Part shown: positions 8,162 through 15,990 of the stretch, piece by piece
Layout: each line of letters starts with the position of its first letter
How positions within the stretch are numbered: the first letter of the stretch is position 1
DNA from: Aquilonibacter sp963820185
GTDB taxonomy: Bacteria; Vulcanimicrobiota; Vulcanimicrobiia; Vulcanimicrobiales; Vulcanimicrobiaceae
NCBI GenBank assembly: GCA_963820185.1
Contig: CAWFYV010000003.1
Span: 62,001-126,000 of the forward strand
Direction of reading: 5' to 3'
DNA length: 64,000 nt
Notes under the pieces: model-generated
Seen by the model: the letters and a program-made list of their open reading frames with translations, nothing else
Database searches by the model: none
Told to the model about the DNA's origin: nothing
Position numbers and translations under genes: made by a program

Positions 8162-8327
8162 GTGACTTTATCCGCGTCAATCGCGCAGCTTCTTCTTCCG
8201 TCAACGCGCGACGTCCCCCGCGCCATACGATAGGACCCGATTCGCGTTTTTTGCGAATCAGGTCCTTCGTACGAAGAAGTGCGATGAGGATCACGCAGAC
8301 TGCCGCAAGGGCAATCAGTACGATCAC
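8154..8327 (-). CDS. Small membrane-anchored protein (57 aa)
   Basis: GTG at 8327-8325 lies three bases past the rho stop, and the frame runs 57 codons to a TGA inside the first codons of the pseudouridine synthase gene (8-base overlap). Residues 2-18 (IVLIALAAVCVILIALL) form a single transmembrane helix. A basic, arginine/lysine-rich cytoplasmic tail ends in TEEEAARLTRIKSRE. Tight packing between two conserved genes and a clean hydrophobic/basic pattern argue that it is real. No family was recognised. Confidence 0.65.
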   Translation of the reverse strand: MIVLIALAAVCVILIALLRTKDLIRKKRESGPIVWRGGRRALTEEEAARLTRIKSRE

Positions 8328-8330
8328 GGG

Positions 8331-9833
8331 CTAGTATCTACCGTTGCCGCCGTTGGATTCTTCGTATCCGCGCGACATCGAAAGCGCTTCTTTGGTAACC
8401 GACTGCAAGAACTCTTCGTTGTTGCGCGTTTGCGCCATCTTCTCGAGAATCATCTCGGTGATGTCACCGGTGTTGAGCGCCGCGCTGACGCGGCGGAGCA
8501 TCCACACTTTGCGCATCTCTTCGTTGGTGAGCAAGAGTTCTTCGCGACGCGTTCCGGAGCGCTTGATGTCGACGGCCGGGAAGACGCGCGACTCCGCGAG
8601 TTTGCGTGTGAGGTTGAGCTCCATGTTGCCCGTGCCCTTGAACTCTTCGAAGATCACGTCGTCCATCTTGGAGCCGGTTTCGACCAGCGCCGTACCGATG
8701 ATCGTAAGCGAACCGCCGCCTTCGATCTTGCGGGCGGCACCGAAGAAGCGCTTGGGCTTATGCAGTGAGGCAGTGTCGAGGCCGCCCGAGAGCGTGCGCC
8801 CGGAACTCGCCACGACTTGGTTGTACGCACGCGCGAGTCGCGTAATCGAGTCGAGCAGAATCACGACGTCCTTACCGAGTTCGACGAGACGCTTGGCGCG
8901 TTCCATCGCAAGCTCGGCAACCGCCGTGTGGTTTTCGGGATGCTCGTCGAACGTCGATGCGACGACTTCGCCGTCGATCGTGCGCTGCATGTCGGTGACT
9001 TCTTCCGGACGCTCGTCGACGAGCAGCGCGATGATGTGCGCCTCCGGATGATTGATCGAGATGCCTTGCGCGATGTTCTTGAGCAGCGTCGTCTTACCGG
9101 CTTTCGGCGGCGACACGATCAGTGCGCGCTGACCTTTCCCGATCGGGCAAAAAAGATCGATGACGCGCGTCGAGAGTTGCGTCGAGCGATTCTCGAGTTT
9201 GTAGCGCTCTTCGGGGAAGATCGGCGTACCTTTTTCGAAGGTCGTACGGCCTTTGATCGCTTCGGGATCCAACCCGTTCACGCGATCGACGCGAATGAGG
9301 CCGTAGTACTTCTCGCTCTCTTTGGGGCGGCGTACCTGGCCTTCGACCATGTCGCCTCGGCGCAATTCGAAGCGGCGGATCTGCGACTGACTCACGTAGA
9401 TGTCGTCGTTGCCGATCACGTACCCGCCGCGGCGCAAGAAGCCGTAGCCTTCCGGAAGGATGTCGAGGATGCCGCTTGCCATCTCGAGGCCTGAACGCTG
9501 TTGCTGCGTGGCGATGATGGCGGCGATGATCTCGTCCTTCTTCATCGTCGTCGGATTGCCAAGCGCAACATCGTTGCTCTGGGCGAGCTCGACCAGTTCG
9601 GCCTTCTTCTTGTCTTCGAGGTCGGCTGCGGTCAAAAGCGGCGGCCCGGCGGCTTCCGCCTGCGGAAACTGCTCGTTGTGTTGTTGAAATTGCGGGTTGA
9701 ACCCGTGGCGGCGGCGCGAACGGCGGCGACGTCCGCCACCTTGCTGCCCGTTATTGTTGTTGGGGCGATGTTCCGTTTGCAGAGGTCTGTCTCTCTCGTA
9801 GAGTCGTACGCACGAAGAACGCGACGCTATCAC
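8331..9833 (-). CDS. rho: Transcription termination factor Rho
   Basis: Rho is the hexameric RNA-DNA helicase that ends transcription. Visible parts: an N-terminal low-complexity insert (about residues 24-57, rich in Asn, Gln, Gly and Arg) and a Rho N helical domain (about 67-110). The cold-shock RNA-binding domain (about 117-185) includes GYGFLR. The ATPase follows, with Walker A SPPKAGKTT (241-249), DERPEEVTDM, Walker B VVILLD (323-328) and the Q-loop SGRTLSGG. At 500 residues it is longer than E. coli Rho (419). The GTG at 9833 gives the longest product; a start near residue 18-20 is also possible. Confidence 0.96.
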   Translation of the reverse strand: MIASRSSCVRLYERDRPLQTEHRPNNNNGQQGGGRRRRSRRRHGFNPQFQQHNEQFPQAEAAGPPLLTAADLEDKKKAELVELAQSNDVALGNPTTMKKDEIIAAIIATQQQRSGLEMASGILDILPEGYGFLRRGGYVIGNDDIYVSQSQIRRFELRRGDMVEGQVRRPKESEKYYGLIRVDRVNGLDPEAIKGRTTFEKGTPIFPEERYKLENRSTQLSTRVIDLFCPIGKGQRALIVSPPKAGKTTLLKNIAQGISINHPEAHIIALLVDERPEEVTDMQRTIDGEVVASTFDEHPENHTAVAELAMERAKRLVELGKDVVILLDSITRLARAYNQVVASSGRTLSGGLDTASLHKPKRFFGAARKIEGGGSLTIIGTALVETGSKMDDVIFEEFKGTGNMELNLTRKLAESRVFPAVDIKRSGTRREELLLTNEEMRKVWMLRRVSAALNTGDITEMILEKMAQTRNNEEFLQSVTKEALSMSRGYEESNGGNGRY

Positions 9834-9835
9834 GG

Positions 9836-9850
9836 GCGAGGCTGCCTCGC
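9836..9850. repeat. Perfect palindrome in the rho leader
   Basis: GCGAGGC-T-GCCTCGC has seven-base perfect arms around one base. It lies three bases upstream of the rho GTG, between the predicted promoter and the start codon. As DNA it could be an operator. As RNA it could form a short hairpin masking initiation, which would suit autogenous control of rho. Nothing in the sequence decides between these. Confidence 0.45.
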
Positions 9851-9889
9851 GAGCATCGATTCGAGTGTACAGGGGGATTAAACGCTGTC

Positions 9890-9919
9890 ACTATACCATA
9901 GGTGCCTGGAAAGCTGCAA
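9890..9919 (-). promoter_or_regulatory. Predicted sigma-70-type promoter for rho operon
   Basis: On the minus strand TTGCAG (9919-9914) is separated by 18 bases from TATAGT (9895-9890). Transcription would begin near 9883, giving a leader of about 50 bases before rho. The rest of the 176-base gap between rho and the glycosylase stop shows nothing else I can name. Confidence 0.5.
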
Positions 9920-10009
9920 TGTTGCCCGCCTCGTCGTCGGCTCGGCCTCACGTGCCCCTGCACGCAGCAGCCTCACCTCCTCGATCCGAACAGCATTCCA
10001 GCTTTCGAG

Positions 10010-10555
10010 TCATGGCGACAAGCGGCGGGGGCCACTGACGAAGGGGTTGCCGCGCTCGTAAAAGCGCAGCAGCCGATGCGCGGCCTGGGTGATCCCGATC
10101 CGGCGGCTACGGCCGATCCGCTCGGCCCGAAGCGATGGCGGGAGCAGTCCGATCTGCGCGTCGTTGAAGAGGTCACGCCCATCTAAGCTGCGATCGATAT
10201 CCAGCGCCTGCGCCAGACGCCCGGGGCCGCTACAAAGCAGACGCAGGTCGTCGAGGCGGCGCCGCTCGCGCATCAACGTCACGCCCTCATCCGGCTCGAG
10301 CGCACGAATCAGCACCGCCGCGCCGATGCCGCGCGGCTCGCTGGTAATATTGAAGCACCAGTACATTCCATAAATATGGTAGACGTAGGCGTGAAAGGGT
10401 GGCCCAAACATCGCAAGGTTGCGCGGGCGTTGCCCGCGATACGCATGTGACGCCGGATCGCCGATCAGATATGCCTCAGTTTCGACGATTCGCCCGCCGG
10501 CGCTGCCCGCACGCGAATGACGAACCAGTCGCCACCCAATTAATTCGCGGGCCAA
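10010..10555 (-). CDS. 3-methyladenine DNA glycosylase (AAG/MPG family)
   Basis: The enzyme excises alkylated purines in base excision repair. The family core is clear: GGRIVETEAYLIGDPASHAY (with the catalytic glutamate in VETEAY), FGPPFHAYVYHIYGMYWCFNI and LIRALEP. Near the end come LCSGPGRLAQALDI and RIGITQAA. No ATG or GTG lies in a suitable place. TTG 10555 (LARELIGWRLV) gives 181 residues, close to the family's usual length. The frame remains open further upstream inside the preceding gene, so a start overlapping that gene cannot be excluded. Confidence 0.88.
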   Translation of the reverse strand: MARELIGWRLVRHSRAGSAGGRIVETEAYLIGDPASHAYRGQRPRNLAMFGPPFHAYVYHIYGMYWCFNITSEPRGIGAAVLIRALEPDEGVTLMRERRRLDDLRLLCSGPGRLAQALDIDRSLDGRDLFNDAQIGLLPPSLRAERIGRSRRIGITQAAHRLLRFYERGNPFVSGPRRLSP

Positions 10556-10577
10556 CGCCTGCGTTTGGACCGGAAGT

Positions 10578-10976
10578 TTAGGCCGCGCTATGCAGCACCA
10601 GCTCGGCGCGTGCGCGCGCCTCGAGATCGAGATCGTTGTTCGCGCAAAGCTCGTATTCGGCGAAGCGATTGAGGGCGCAGCGCAAACGCACGTAGGGCAG
10701 CACGAGCGGCGGCGGTACGTCGCGATGACCGGTGCAATCCGCCACGAGCTCACCGTCGGCAAGTAAGAATGTCGCGCGCTCGAGTCCGCGTTCGCGCAAC
10801 ATCGTGGCGACTGCGCCCAGTGCCGCGTAGCCGATTTCGCGCCCGCTCAAACCGTCGAACCGCTGGACGCGGAAGGCGACTCGCACAAGCCGCTCTCCCG
10901 CCCGCGTCGACAGGCGCGCATAGGCGATTCCGTTCCCGGCCCGGTCGGCTTCATACCCGAGCTGCACCTGTACCAT
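10578..10976 (-). CDS. RNase H-like fold protein, catalytic residues incomplete
   Basis: The 132-residue protein, from ATG 10976, has the strand/helix rhythm of RNase HI-like (RVT_3) domains. REIGYAALGAVATMLRERGLERATFLLADGELV corresponds to the region with the naEYxAL and DSelv motifs. LPYVRLRCALNRFAEYEL matches the later helix and strand. The aspartate in ADGEL is kept, but the glutamate usually found in the AEY motif appears as glycine, so activity is doubtful. It sits between a glycosyltransferase and a DNA glycosylase, spaced by a few bases from each. This is a distant fold-level call. Confidence 0.5.
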   Translation of the reverse strand: MVQVQLGYEADRAGNGIAYARLSTRAGERLVRVAFRVQRFDGLSGREIGYAALGAVATMLRERGLERATFLLADGELVADCTGHRDVPPPLVLPYVRLRCALNRFAEYELCANNDLDLEARARAELVLHSAA

Positions 10977-10980
10977 GGCT

Positions 10981-12144
10981 CTATGATACCGAACGTATGT
11001 TCGTACCGTCAAGCCGGGGCTCGAGCAGACTTTCATAGAGCTCCAAAATCGCGTCGACCTGACGGCTCACCGAGAAGCGCTGCGAAGCGGATTTGGCTCG
11101 GCGGGCCGTCGCGGCATCCGGAATCACCGGAATTTCGCGCAGTGCTCCCGCGAAGGCCGCGTGGTCCGGCGCGACGATCCGCCCCGCATCCCCGAGTACA
11201 TCGCGATTGGGTTGCACGTCGGCGGCAATGACGAACGCGCCCGCCGCAAGCGCTTCAGCCTGCACGAGCCCTTGGGTCTCCGTCGTGCTCGGGAAGACGA
11301 AAGCGTCAGCGCTCGCGTAGAGATCGGGAAGCTCGTCGTGCGCAACGACGCCCAAAAAAACGACGCGCTCGGCGATGCGCAACTCGACGGCAAGCCGTTC
11401 GAGTTCTTCGCGCTGCGGACCGTCGCCGGCAATCACGAGCACGAGGGTCGGATCGTTGGCGTCGCACAGCGCCTGCAAGAGCACGCCGATATTCTTCTCG
11501 CGCGCGAGCCGCGAGACAAAGAGCACGAGTCGCCCATCCGTGCGCACGCCCAACCGGCGGCGCAACGCCTCGTCGCGCCGGCCAGCGGCGAAGCGAGCAA
11601 CATCAATGCCGGTGGGGACTACGGCGATGCGGGCCTCAACGCCAAGTTCGCGCAAATGGCGGGCGATCGCCGGTGTCGGCACGACCACGGCGTCGACAAG
11701 ATTGCCGAACGTGCGGGTCAGTTGGACGGCGGCAAAACGCGTCGCCTTCGGCTCGAACGGTACATAATGTGCGTAGGCTTCGAGTTGCGTGTGGTACGTG
11801 TAGACAATCGGCATCCCGTAGCGGCGCGCGTAGCGCAGGCCCGCCCATCCGGTGACAAAGAGCGAATGCACGTGAATGAGCGCGAGCCGCTTGATCACGT
11901 TGTTGACCTGACGGCGCCCGACGAGCGGCAGCGTCAGACGGTACGGCGTCGCCGAGGGCAATGGCAGCGAGGGCATGCGAAAGACCGCGTCATCGCTTTG
12001 CCGGCCGCCGGGCATGCTCGGCGCAAAGCAGTAGACCTCGTGTCCGCGCGAGCGCAGACCCTCGGCCAGCGTGTCGACCGACGTCACGACGCCATTGACC
12101 ACCGGCCGGTAGATCTCGGTGAAAAACCCCACGCGCAACGTCAC
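10981..12144 (-). CDS. GT4 family glycosyltransferase
   Basis: The 387-residue protein has a GT-B fold with two Rossmann-like halves. The N-terminal half opens MTLRVGFFTEIYRPVVNGV, as in diacylglycerol glycosyltransferases and mannosyltransferases such as MgtA/PimB-type enzymes. The C-terminal half has VPTGIDVARF, LFVSRLAREKNIGVLL and the donor-binding EX7E-type region STTETQGLVQAEA. A membrane lipid or cell-envelope glycan acceptor is likely, but the exact acceptor cannot be read from sequence. It is the first gene of a three-gene minus-strand unit with the RNase H-like protein and the DNA glycosylase. Confidence 0.88.
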   Translation of the reverse strand: MTLRVGFFTEIYRPVVNGVVTSVDTLAEGLRSRGHEVYCFAPSMPGGRQSDDAVFRMPSLPLPSATPYRLTLPLVGRRQVNNVIKRLALIHVHSLFVTGWAGLRYARRYGMPIVYTYHTQLEAYAHYVPFEPKATRFAAVQLTRTFGNLVDAVVVPTPAIARHLRELGVEARIAVVPTGIDVARFAAGRRDEALRRRLGVRTDGRLVLFVSRLAREKNIGVLLQALCDANDPTLVLVIAGDGPQREELERLAVELRIAERVVFLGVVAHDELPDLYASADAFVFPSTTETQGLVQAEALAAGAFVIAADVQPNRDVLGDAGRIVAPDHAAFAGALREIPVIPDAATARRAKSASQRFSVSRQVDAILELYESLLEPRLDGTNIRSVS

Positions 12145-12243
12145 GCCACTCCCTTCGCCGGATCGTCCCGCGCCCCGCCCAAAAAGAGGTGGCTCCTGTC
12201 TGATTCCGACTTAAGGCGTATTCCCGGCGCACCGTTACCGTGC

Positions 12244-12490
12244 TATAGTGCCGGGGTCAACGGTCGCCCGCCCAACAGGCGGCCAATGTGGACCCCATTG
12301 CCGGCTCCCCTTTTGCGAGTCTGGGTCCGCCACCAAACGGCGCTAATCTCTTATTTCAGGGACTTGCCCGATCTCGGCGACCATCGCCGACTTCTTACCT
12401 ACTGTTGGTTCAGCTTTCGGGCATTCGTGTGCCACCGGCGGGTGTGCTGGTATCACCGATGCAGGGGCTGGGACAGAAAGGAACATCGGG
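12244..12490 (+). promoter_or_regulatory. Promoter and structured leader of G5/3D gene
   Basis: An extended -10, TGC-TATAGT, ends at 12249 with only a weak -35 (TTCCCG). The predicted transcript starts near a stem pairing GGGGTC (12253-12258) with GACCCC (12291-12296). This encloses a hairpin CCGCC-CAACA-GGCGG (12268-12282). The remaining leader to 12490 contains further short complementary stretches and a ribosome site AAGGAA at 12479-12484. The long 5' region before a cell-wall enzyme recalls c-di-AMP riboswitches, but I could not match that consensus. The gap 12145-12243 shows nothing else. Confidence 0.45.
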
Positions 12491-13474
12491 TTGATAGGAC
12501 GCGGCCCTCTGCGGCGTAGCCACGTGCTTGCCGTCAGTGTCTTAACCGCCGGTCTCGTATGGGCCGGTTTCGCCACCTACCCGTCGCCGGTATACGCCGG
12601 CAACACGGCCGCCCTCGCAAGCGTCTCGCACGTCGTGCTCTTCACGACCAGCGGCGCGACGAGCACGCAAGCGACGGCCGCAACGACCGTGGGCGAATTT
12701 CTTCGCGAACGCGGCATCGTTGAAAGTGACGGAGACTACGTTTCACCTTCAGTCGATACACCGTTATCCGATCGCATGTCGATCGAATATCGTGCGGCTG
12801 TTCCGGTTACGATCGTTGCCGACAAACATCACGCAACGATGATGACCGCGACGCCGAACGTCGCAGCACTCCTGCAAAGCGAAAACATCACGCTCGGCAA
12901 ATACGACGAAGTTACGCCGTCGCTCGACAGCGACATTCCGGCGAATGGTGTCGTACGTGTTACGCGTGTGTTGCGTTGGGAACGCTTGGAAAATCGCGCG
13001 ATGCGGATGCCGGTCGTGCATCTGCTCAACGTCGCGATGTCGCCAGGCGCATCCAAAGTCGTGTCGCAGGGCCACGCCGGCATGCGCCAGGTACTCGTTG
13101 CATTCGTGCAGCGTGACGCCGAGAGCATAACCGCGACGGCCGTTGCGTCACACATCGTCACCAAGCCGAAGCCGCGCATTATCGAAGCCGGTGCGCTCGG
13201 TGCCGTGCAGATGATCGCCACCGCGTACACGCCGTGGTGCAGTGGCTGCAGCGGCATCACGGCTACCGGTCGTCCGGCCGGTCGTGGTATCGTCGCGGTC
13301 GACCCACGGGTGATCCCACTAGGTTCACGCCTGTACATTCCCGGATATGGCTATGCAATCGCCGGCGACACCGGCGGCGCAATTGTTGGCTATCGCATCG
13401 ATCTCGGTTACACTTCGAATCGTGATGCGCTGCAGTTCGGGCGTCGGGCGGTGACGGTATATCGTCTGAAGTAA
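12491..13474 (+). CDS. YabE/Rpf-like cell-wall protein with DUF348, G5 and 3D domains
   Basis: The TTG start follows AAGGAA. The 327-residue product has a signal peptide (to about residue 36, ending PSPVYA) and two ubiquitin-like DUF348 repeats (about 46-100 and 106-160). A G5-like segment (about 155-225) precedes a C-terminal 3D domain. The three aspartates naming that domain are seen in IVAVDPRVI, AGDTGGAI and YRIDLGY. 3D domains are structurally related to MltA lytic transglycosylases and cleave or remodel peptidoglycan. Direct linkage to rsmA is the order known from Bacillus yabE-rnmV-ksgA, here without rnmV. Confidence 0.88.
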   Translation: MIGRGPLRRSHVLAVSVLTAGLVWAGFATYPSPVYAGNTAALASVSHVVLFTTSGATSTQATAATTVGEFLRERGIVESDGDYVSPSVDTPLSDRMSIEYRAAVPVTIVADKHHATMMTATPNVAALLQSENITLGKYDEVTPSLDSDIPANGVVRVTRVLRWERLENRAMRMPVVHLLNVAMSPGASKVVSQGHAGMRQVLVAFVQRDAESITATAVASHIVTKPKPRIIEAGALGAVQMIATAYTPWCSGCSGITATGRPAGRGIVAVDPRVIPLGSRLYIPGYGYAIAGDTGGAIVGYRIDLGYTSNRDALQFGRRAVTVYRLK

Positions 13475-13482
13475 ATCCCCGC

Positions 13483-14298
13483 CTGCTTCTTACGCAGTGG
13501 GGTGCTCGCCCGAAGAAAAAATTCGGGCAGAACTTCTTGATGGATGCGGGCGCTTCGCGCCGGATCGCGCACCTTGCGTGCGACGATGCTCCGGCGGGCG
13601 TCCGCGTCATCGAAATCGGCGCCGGCACGGGCGCGCTCACACATGCCCTGCTCGAGGCCGGTGCGCGCGTAACCGCGCTCGAGATCGATCCTCAACTCAT
13701 AGCAATTCTCGGCAATCGCCCCGATCTTGCAAGCGCGACGATAGTGCTCGCCGACGCGCTTACCTATGACTATGCCGCATATGCGCGCGCCGGACCCTGG
13801 CGCGCGGCCGGCAATCTTCCGTACAACATCGCGACTCCGCTGCTCATCGGACTCGTTGAGATGGAAGACGGCCCCGACGTCATCGTCGCGATGATTCAGA
13901 AGGATGTCGCCGATCGCATCGGCGCGAAACCCGGTACCGCCGCCTACGGCAGTCTTTCAATAGCGGTGCAATACGCAATGCACGTCGAGCGCGCGTTCAC
14001 GCTCGGGCCGCGCGCGTTCTATCCTCCGCCGAAGGTCGACTCCACCGTCATACGTCTGGTTCGCCGCGTGAAACCGGCGGTACACCCACGCGATCTGGAA
14101 CTCTTCCGGAAGGTCGTCCGCGGTGCGTTCGCGTACCGGCGCAAGACGCTCGCTAATAGCTTAGCCCTTTCGCTGCACATCGAACGCGACGTGATCGCGA
14201 AGGCCATCGCCCAGAGCGACCTCCCGGCGGAGTCACGTGGTGAACAACTCGATCTCGAAGCCTTCTGCGCAGTGGCCGACAACTTGGCCGAGCGGTAG
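13483..14298 (+). CDS. rsmA: 16S rRNA (adenine1518-N6/adenine1519-N6)-dimethyltransferase
   Basis: RsmA (KsgA) dimethylates two adjacent adenines in helix 45 of 16S rRNA. Motifs: KKKFGQNFLMD at the N-terminus, SAM-binding VIEIGAGTGALT, ALEIDPQL, and the catalytic NLPYNIATPLL. The C-terminal region contains FYPPPKVDSTVIRL and the FRKVVRGAFAYRRKTL segment. The conserved N-terminus shows translation begins before the TTG at 13537. No ATG, GTG or TTG exists in frame between the previous stop and KKKFGQ, so CTG 13483 is the best available start (271 residues). This would be a non-standard initiation codon. Confidence 0.92.
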   Translation: MLLTQWGARPKKKFGQNFLMDAGASRRIAHLACDDAPAGVRVIEIGAGTGALTHALLEAGARVTALEIDPQLIAILGNRPDLASATIVLADALTYDYAAYARAGPWRAAGNLPYNIATPLLIGLVEMEDGPDVIVAMIQKDVADRIGAKPGTAAYGSLSIAVQYAMHVERAFTLGPRAFYPPPKVDSTVIRLVRRVKPAVHPRDLELFRKVVRGAFAYRRKTLANSLALSLHIERDVIAKAIAQSDLPAESRGEQLDLEAFCAVADNLAER

Positions 14299-15001
14299 TT
14301 TCCGTCCCTTTCCAACGATCGTACTCGTTGCGGTCGTCATCTTGCCGATCGTCGGCTTCGGTATTTACCAAGGCATCATCTCCGCCTCGGTCCACATCGA
14401 TCAACGGCTCTTCGGCGATCCACTCGTCGTCATCGGGTCGCTGGCACTGACACTCGCTGCCGAAGGCGCGCTTGCAATTCTCGTGATCGCACTCTTGCCC
14501 TGGATATCTCGCATGAATTTGCGCGAGCTCGGATACCGTCTGCCAACGGGACGGGATCTTCTGATCGCATTTTTCGGCTCACTCGTGATGGCGGTCGTCG
14601 CCAATGGCGGCGCATCCTTGATGCAAGCGATCCTCCACAGTTCGGAAGATCAGCAGGCTGTCGCGATGCTCCGGCAACTGCACGATCCGCGGCTGCTCAC
14701 CGCCTTTGCGCTCTTCGCTTGCGTACTCGCCCCATTTATGGAAGAGACGATCTTTCGCGTGTTCCTCTTCAACGCCGCGCGCCGCTATTGGGGCTTCTGG
14801 GCCGGCGCGATCGTCAGCGGCGTGTGCTTTGGTACTGCGCACGGCGATCCGATCGCCGCGCTCCCGCTTGCGCTGGGTGGAGTCGTTCTCGCCTTCGTCT
14901 ACTATCGCACGAACAATGCCTTTGCATCGATGGTCACTCACGGACTCTTCAACTCCTACACCATCCTTGCACTGATTGTCGCGCCGCAGCTGGCAAAGTA
15001 A
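14237..15001 (+). CDS. CPBP family intramembrane metalloprotease
   Basis: The 254-residue multi-spanning protein has the CPBP (CAAX protease / bacteriocin-processing) motifs: EETIFRVF (EExxxR), GVCFGTAHGD in the next helix, and a late FASMVTHGLFNSY with the third histidine. These residues would coordinate zinc in the membrane. The GTG at 14237 overlaps rsmA by 62 bases; no better start is seen before the first helix (about residue 27). Substrates of such proteins in non-pathogens are mostly unknown. Position between rsmA and a glycosyltransferase gives no clear hint. Confidence 0.87.
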   Translation: MVNNSISKPSAQWPTTWPSGSFRPFPTIVLVAVVILPIVGFGIYQGIISASVHIDQRLFGDPLVVIGSLALTLAAEGALAILVIALLPWISRMNLRELGYRLPTGRDLLIAFFGSLVMAVVANGGASLMQAILHSSEDQQAVAMLRQLHDPRLLTAFALFACVLAPFMEETIFRVFLFNAARRYWGFWAGAIVSGVCFGTAHGDPIAALPLALGGVVLAFVYYRTNNAFASMVTHGLFNSYTILALIVAPQLAK

Positions 15002-15018
15002 GGGAAGCGAGAGCCCTA

Positions 15019-15990
15019 ATGCGAGTCGCCGTTGACGCGTGGAATCTTGTCAACGACCGCCGCGGGATGGGGCGCTACGTGCGTCGCGTCTTGACCGATT
15101 GGGAGAGCGAGAGCGACCTGGAGGTGACGCTCCTCGTCCGCAAAGCGCGCCATGTGGCGCTTCTTACCCGCGAATTTCCCTATCACGCTCGCAGCGACAC
15201 GCGTGGCACCTATGACGTCGTATGGTATCCCTGGAACGCGTTGCGCTTTCGCGTGCGCGGCGCTCGCGCGGTAGCGCTCTTTCACGATCCGTTCGCCTTC
15301 ACGTACGCGCATCGCGAATGGATCGCGCGCTACCGCGAGCAGGCACCAATCCGCAAGGCGCTCGAGCGCGCCAACGCGCGCTCGACGAACTCGTATTGGA
15401 CCGCCCGCGAACTTGCGCGGCTCTTCGGTTACGATCCGGCATCGTTTACCGTCATTCATCCGGTGCCCGATCCATGGTGGCAACCGGCCGAGCCGAAGGA
15501 ACACACGCCGTACTTTCTCGTTGTCGGGGGCCCAGAGGAGCGCAAAAATCTTCCAACGCTCGCGCGCGCATTTGCACGCGCCTTTCCCGCGCGCGAGTGC
15601 GCGCTGCTGATCGCGGGCAACACGCCCCATGCAAACATCCATCCTGATGACACCGAGTTGCGCGCGCTGTATAGCGGCGCGCTTGCCGTCGCCGTGCCCT
15701 CGAGCGCTGAAGGCTACGGTCTGATGGCGGTCGAGGCGATGGCGTGCGGCGCACCCGTCGTTGCAAGCGATGCCTCCGCGCTGCCGGAGGCATGCGATGG
15801 CGCAGCGATGCTCGTCCCGCCCTTCGACGTCAACGCATGGGCACTCGCGCTACGCGAACTCGCCGATCGACCGGACTTGCGCGCCACACTGCGAGCGCTG
15901 TCGCTCGCACGCGCCGCGCGCATCGATCGTCGCGAGCCCGCGCGCCTCACACTTGCGTTGCTTCGACGATCGCTCGAAACCGGTCGATGA
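15019..15990 (+). CDS. GT4 family glycosyltransferase
   Basis: From the ATG at 15019 the product is 323 residues. MRVAVDAWNLVNDRRGMGRYVRRVL is the N-terminal signature of GT4 enzymes that build cell-surface glycans. Later features are NSYWTARELARLFGYD, VVGGPEERKNLPTLARAF and the donor site PSSAEGYGLMAVEAMACGAPVVASD. The N-terminal domain looks short for the family. Its last 44 bases overlap the convergent glycosyltransferase gene on the other strand. Acceptor and sugar are unknown. Confidence 0.85.
   Translation: MRVAVDAWNLVNDRRGMGRYVRRVLTDWESESDLEVTLLVRKARHVALLTREFPYHARSDTRGTYDVVWYPWNALRFRVRGARAVALFHDPFAFTYAHREWIARYREQAPIRKALERANARSTNSYWTARELARLFGYDPASFTVIHPVPDPWWQPAEPKEHTPYFLVVGGPEERKNLPTLARAFARAFPARECALLIAGNTPHANIHPDDTELRALYSGALAVAVPSSAEGYGLMAVEAMACGAPVVASDASALPEACDGAAMLVPPFDVNAWALALRELADRPDLRATLRALSLARAARIDRREPARLTLALLRRSLETGR

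Noticed and set aside
12145..12490. c-di-AMP (ydaO) riboswitch before the G5/3D gene
   Set aside because: Context is suggestive, but the conserved ydaO core sequences were not found.
11161..12519. Open frame of 452 codons on the plus strand opposite a glycosyltransferase
   Set aside because: Highly basic, low-complexity translation with no domain; the minus-strand frame has clear GT4 motifs.
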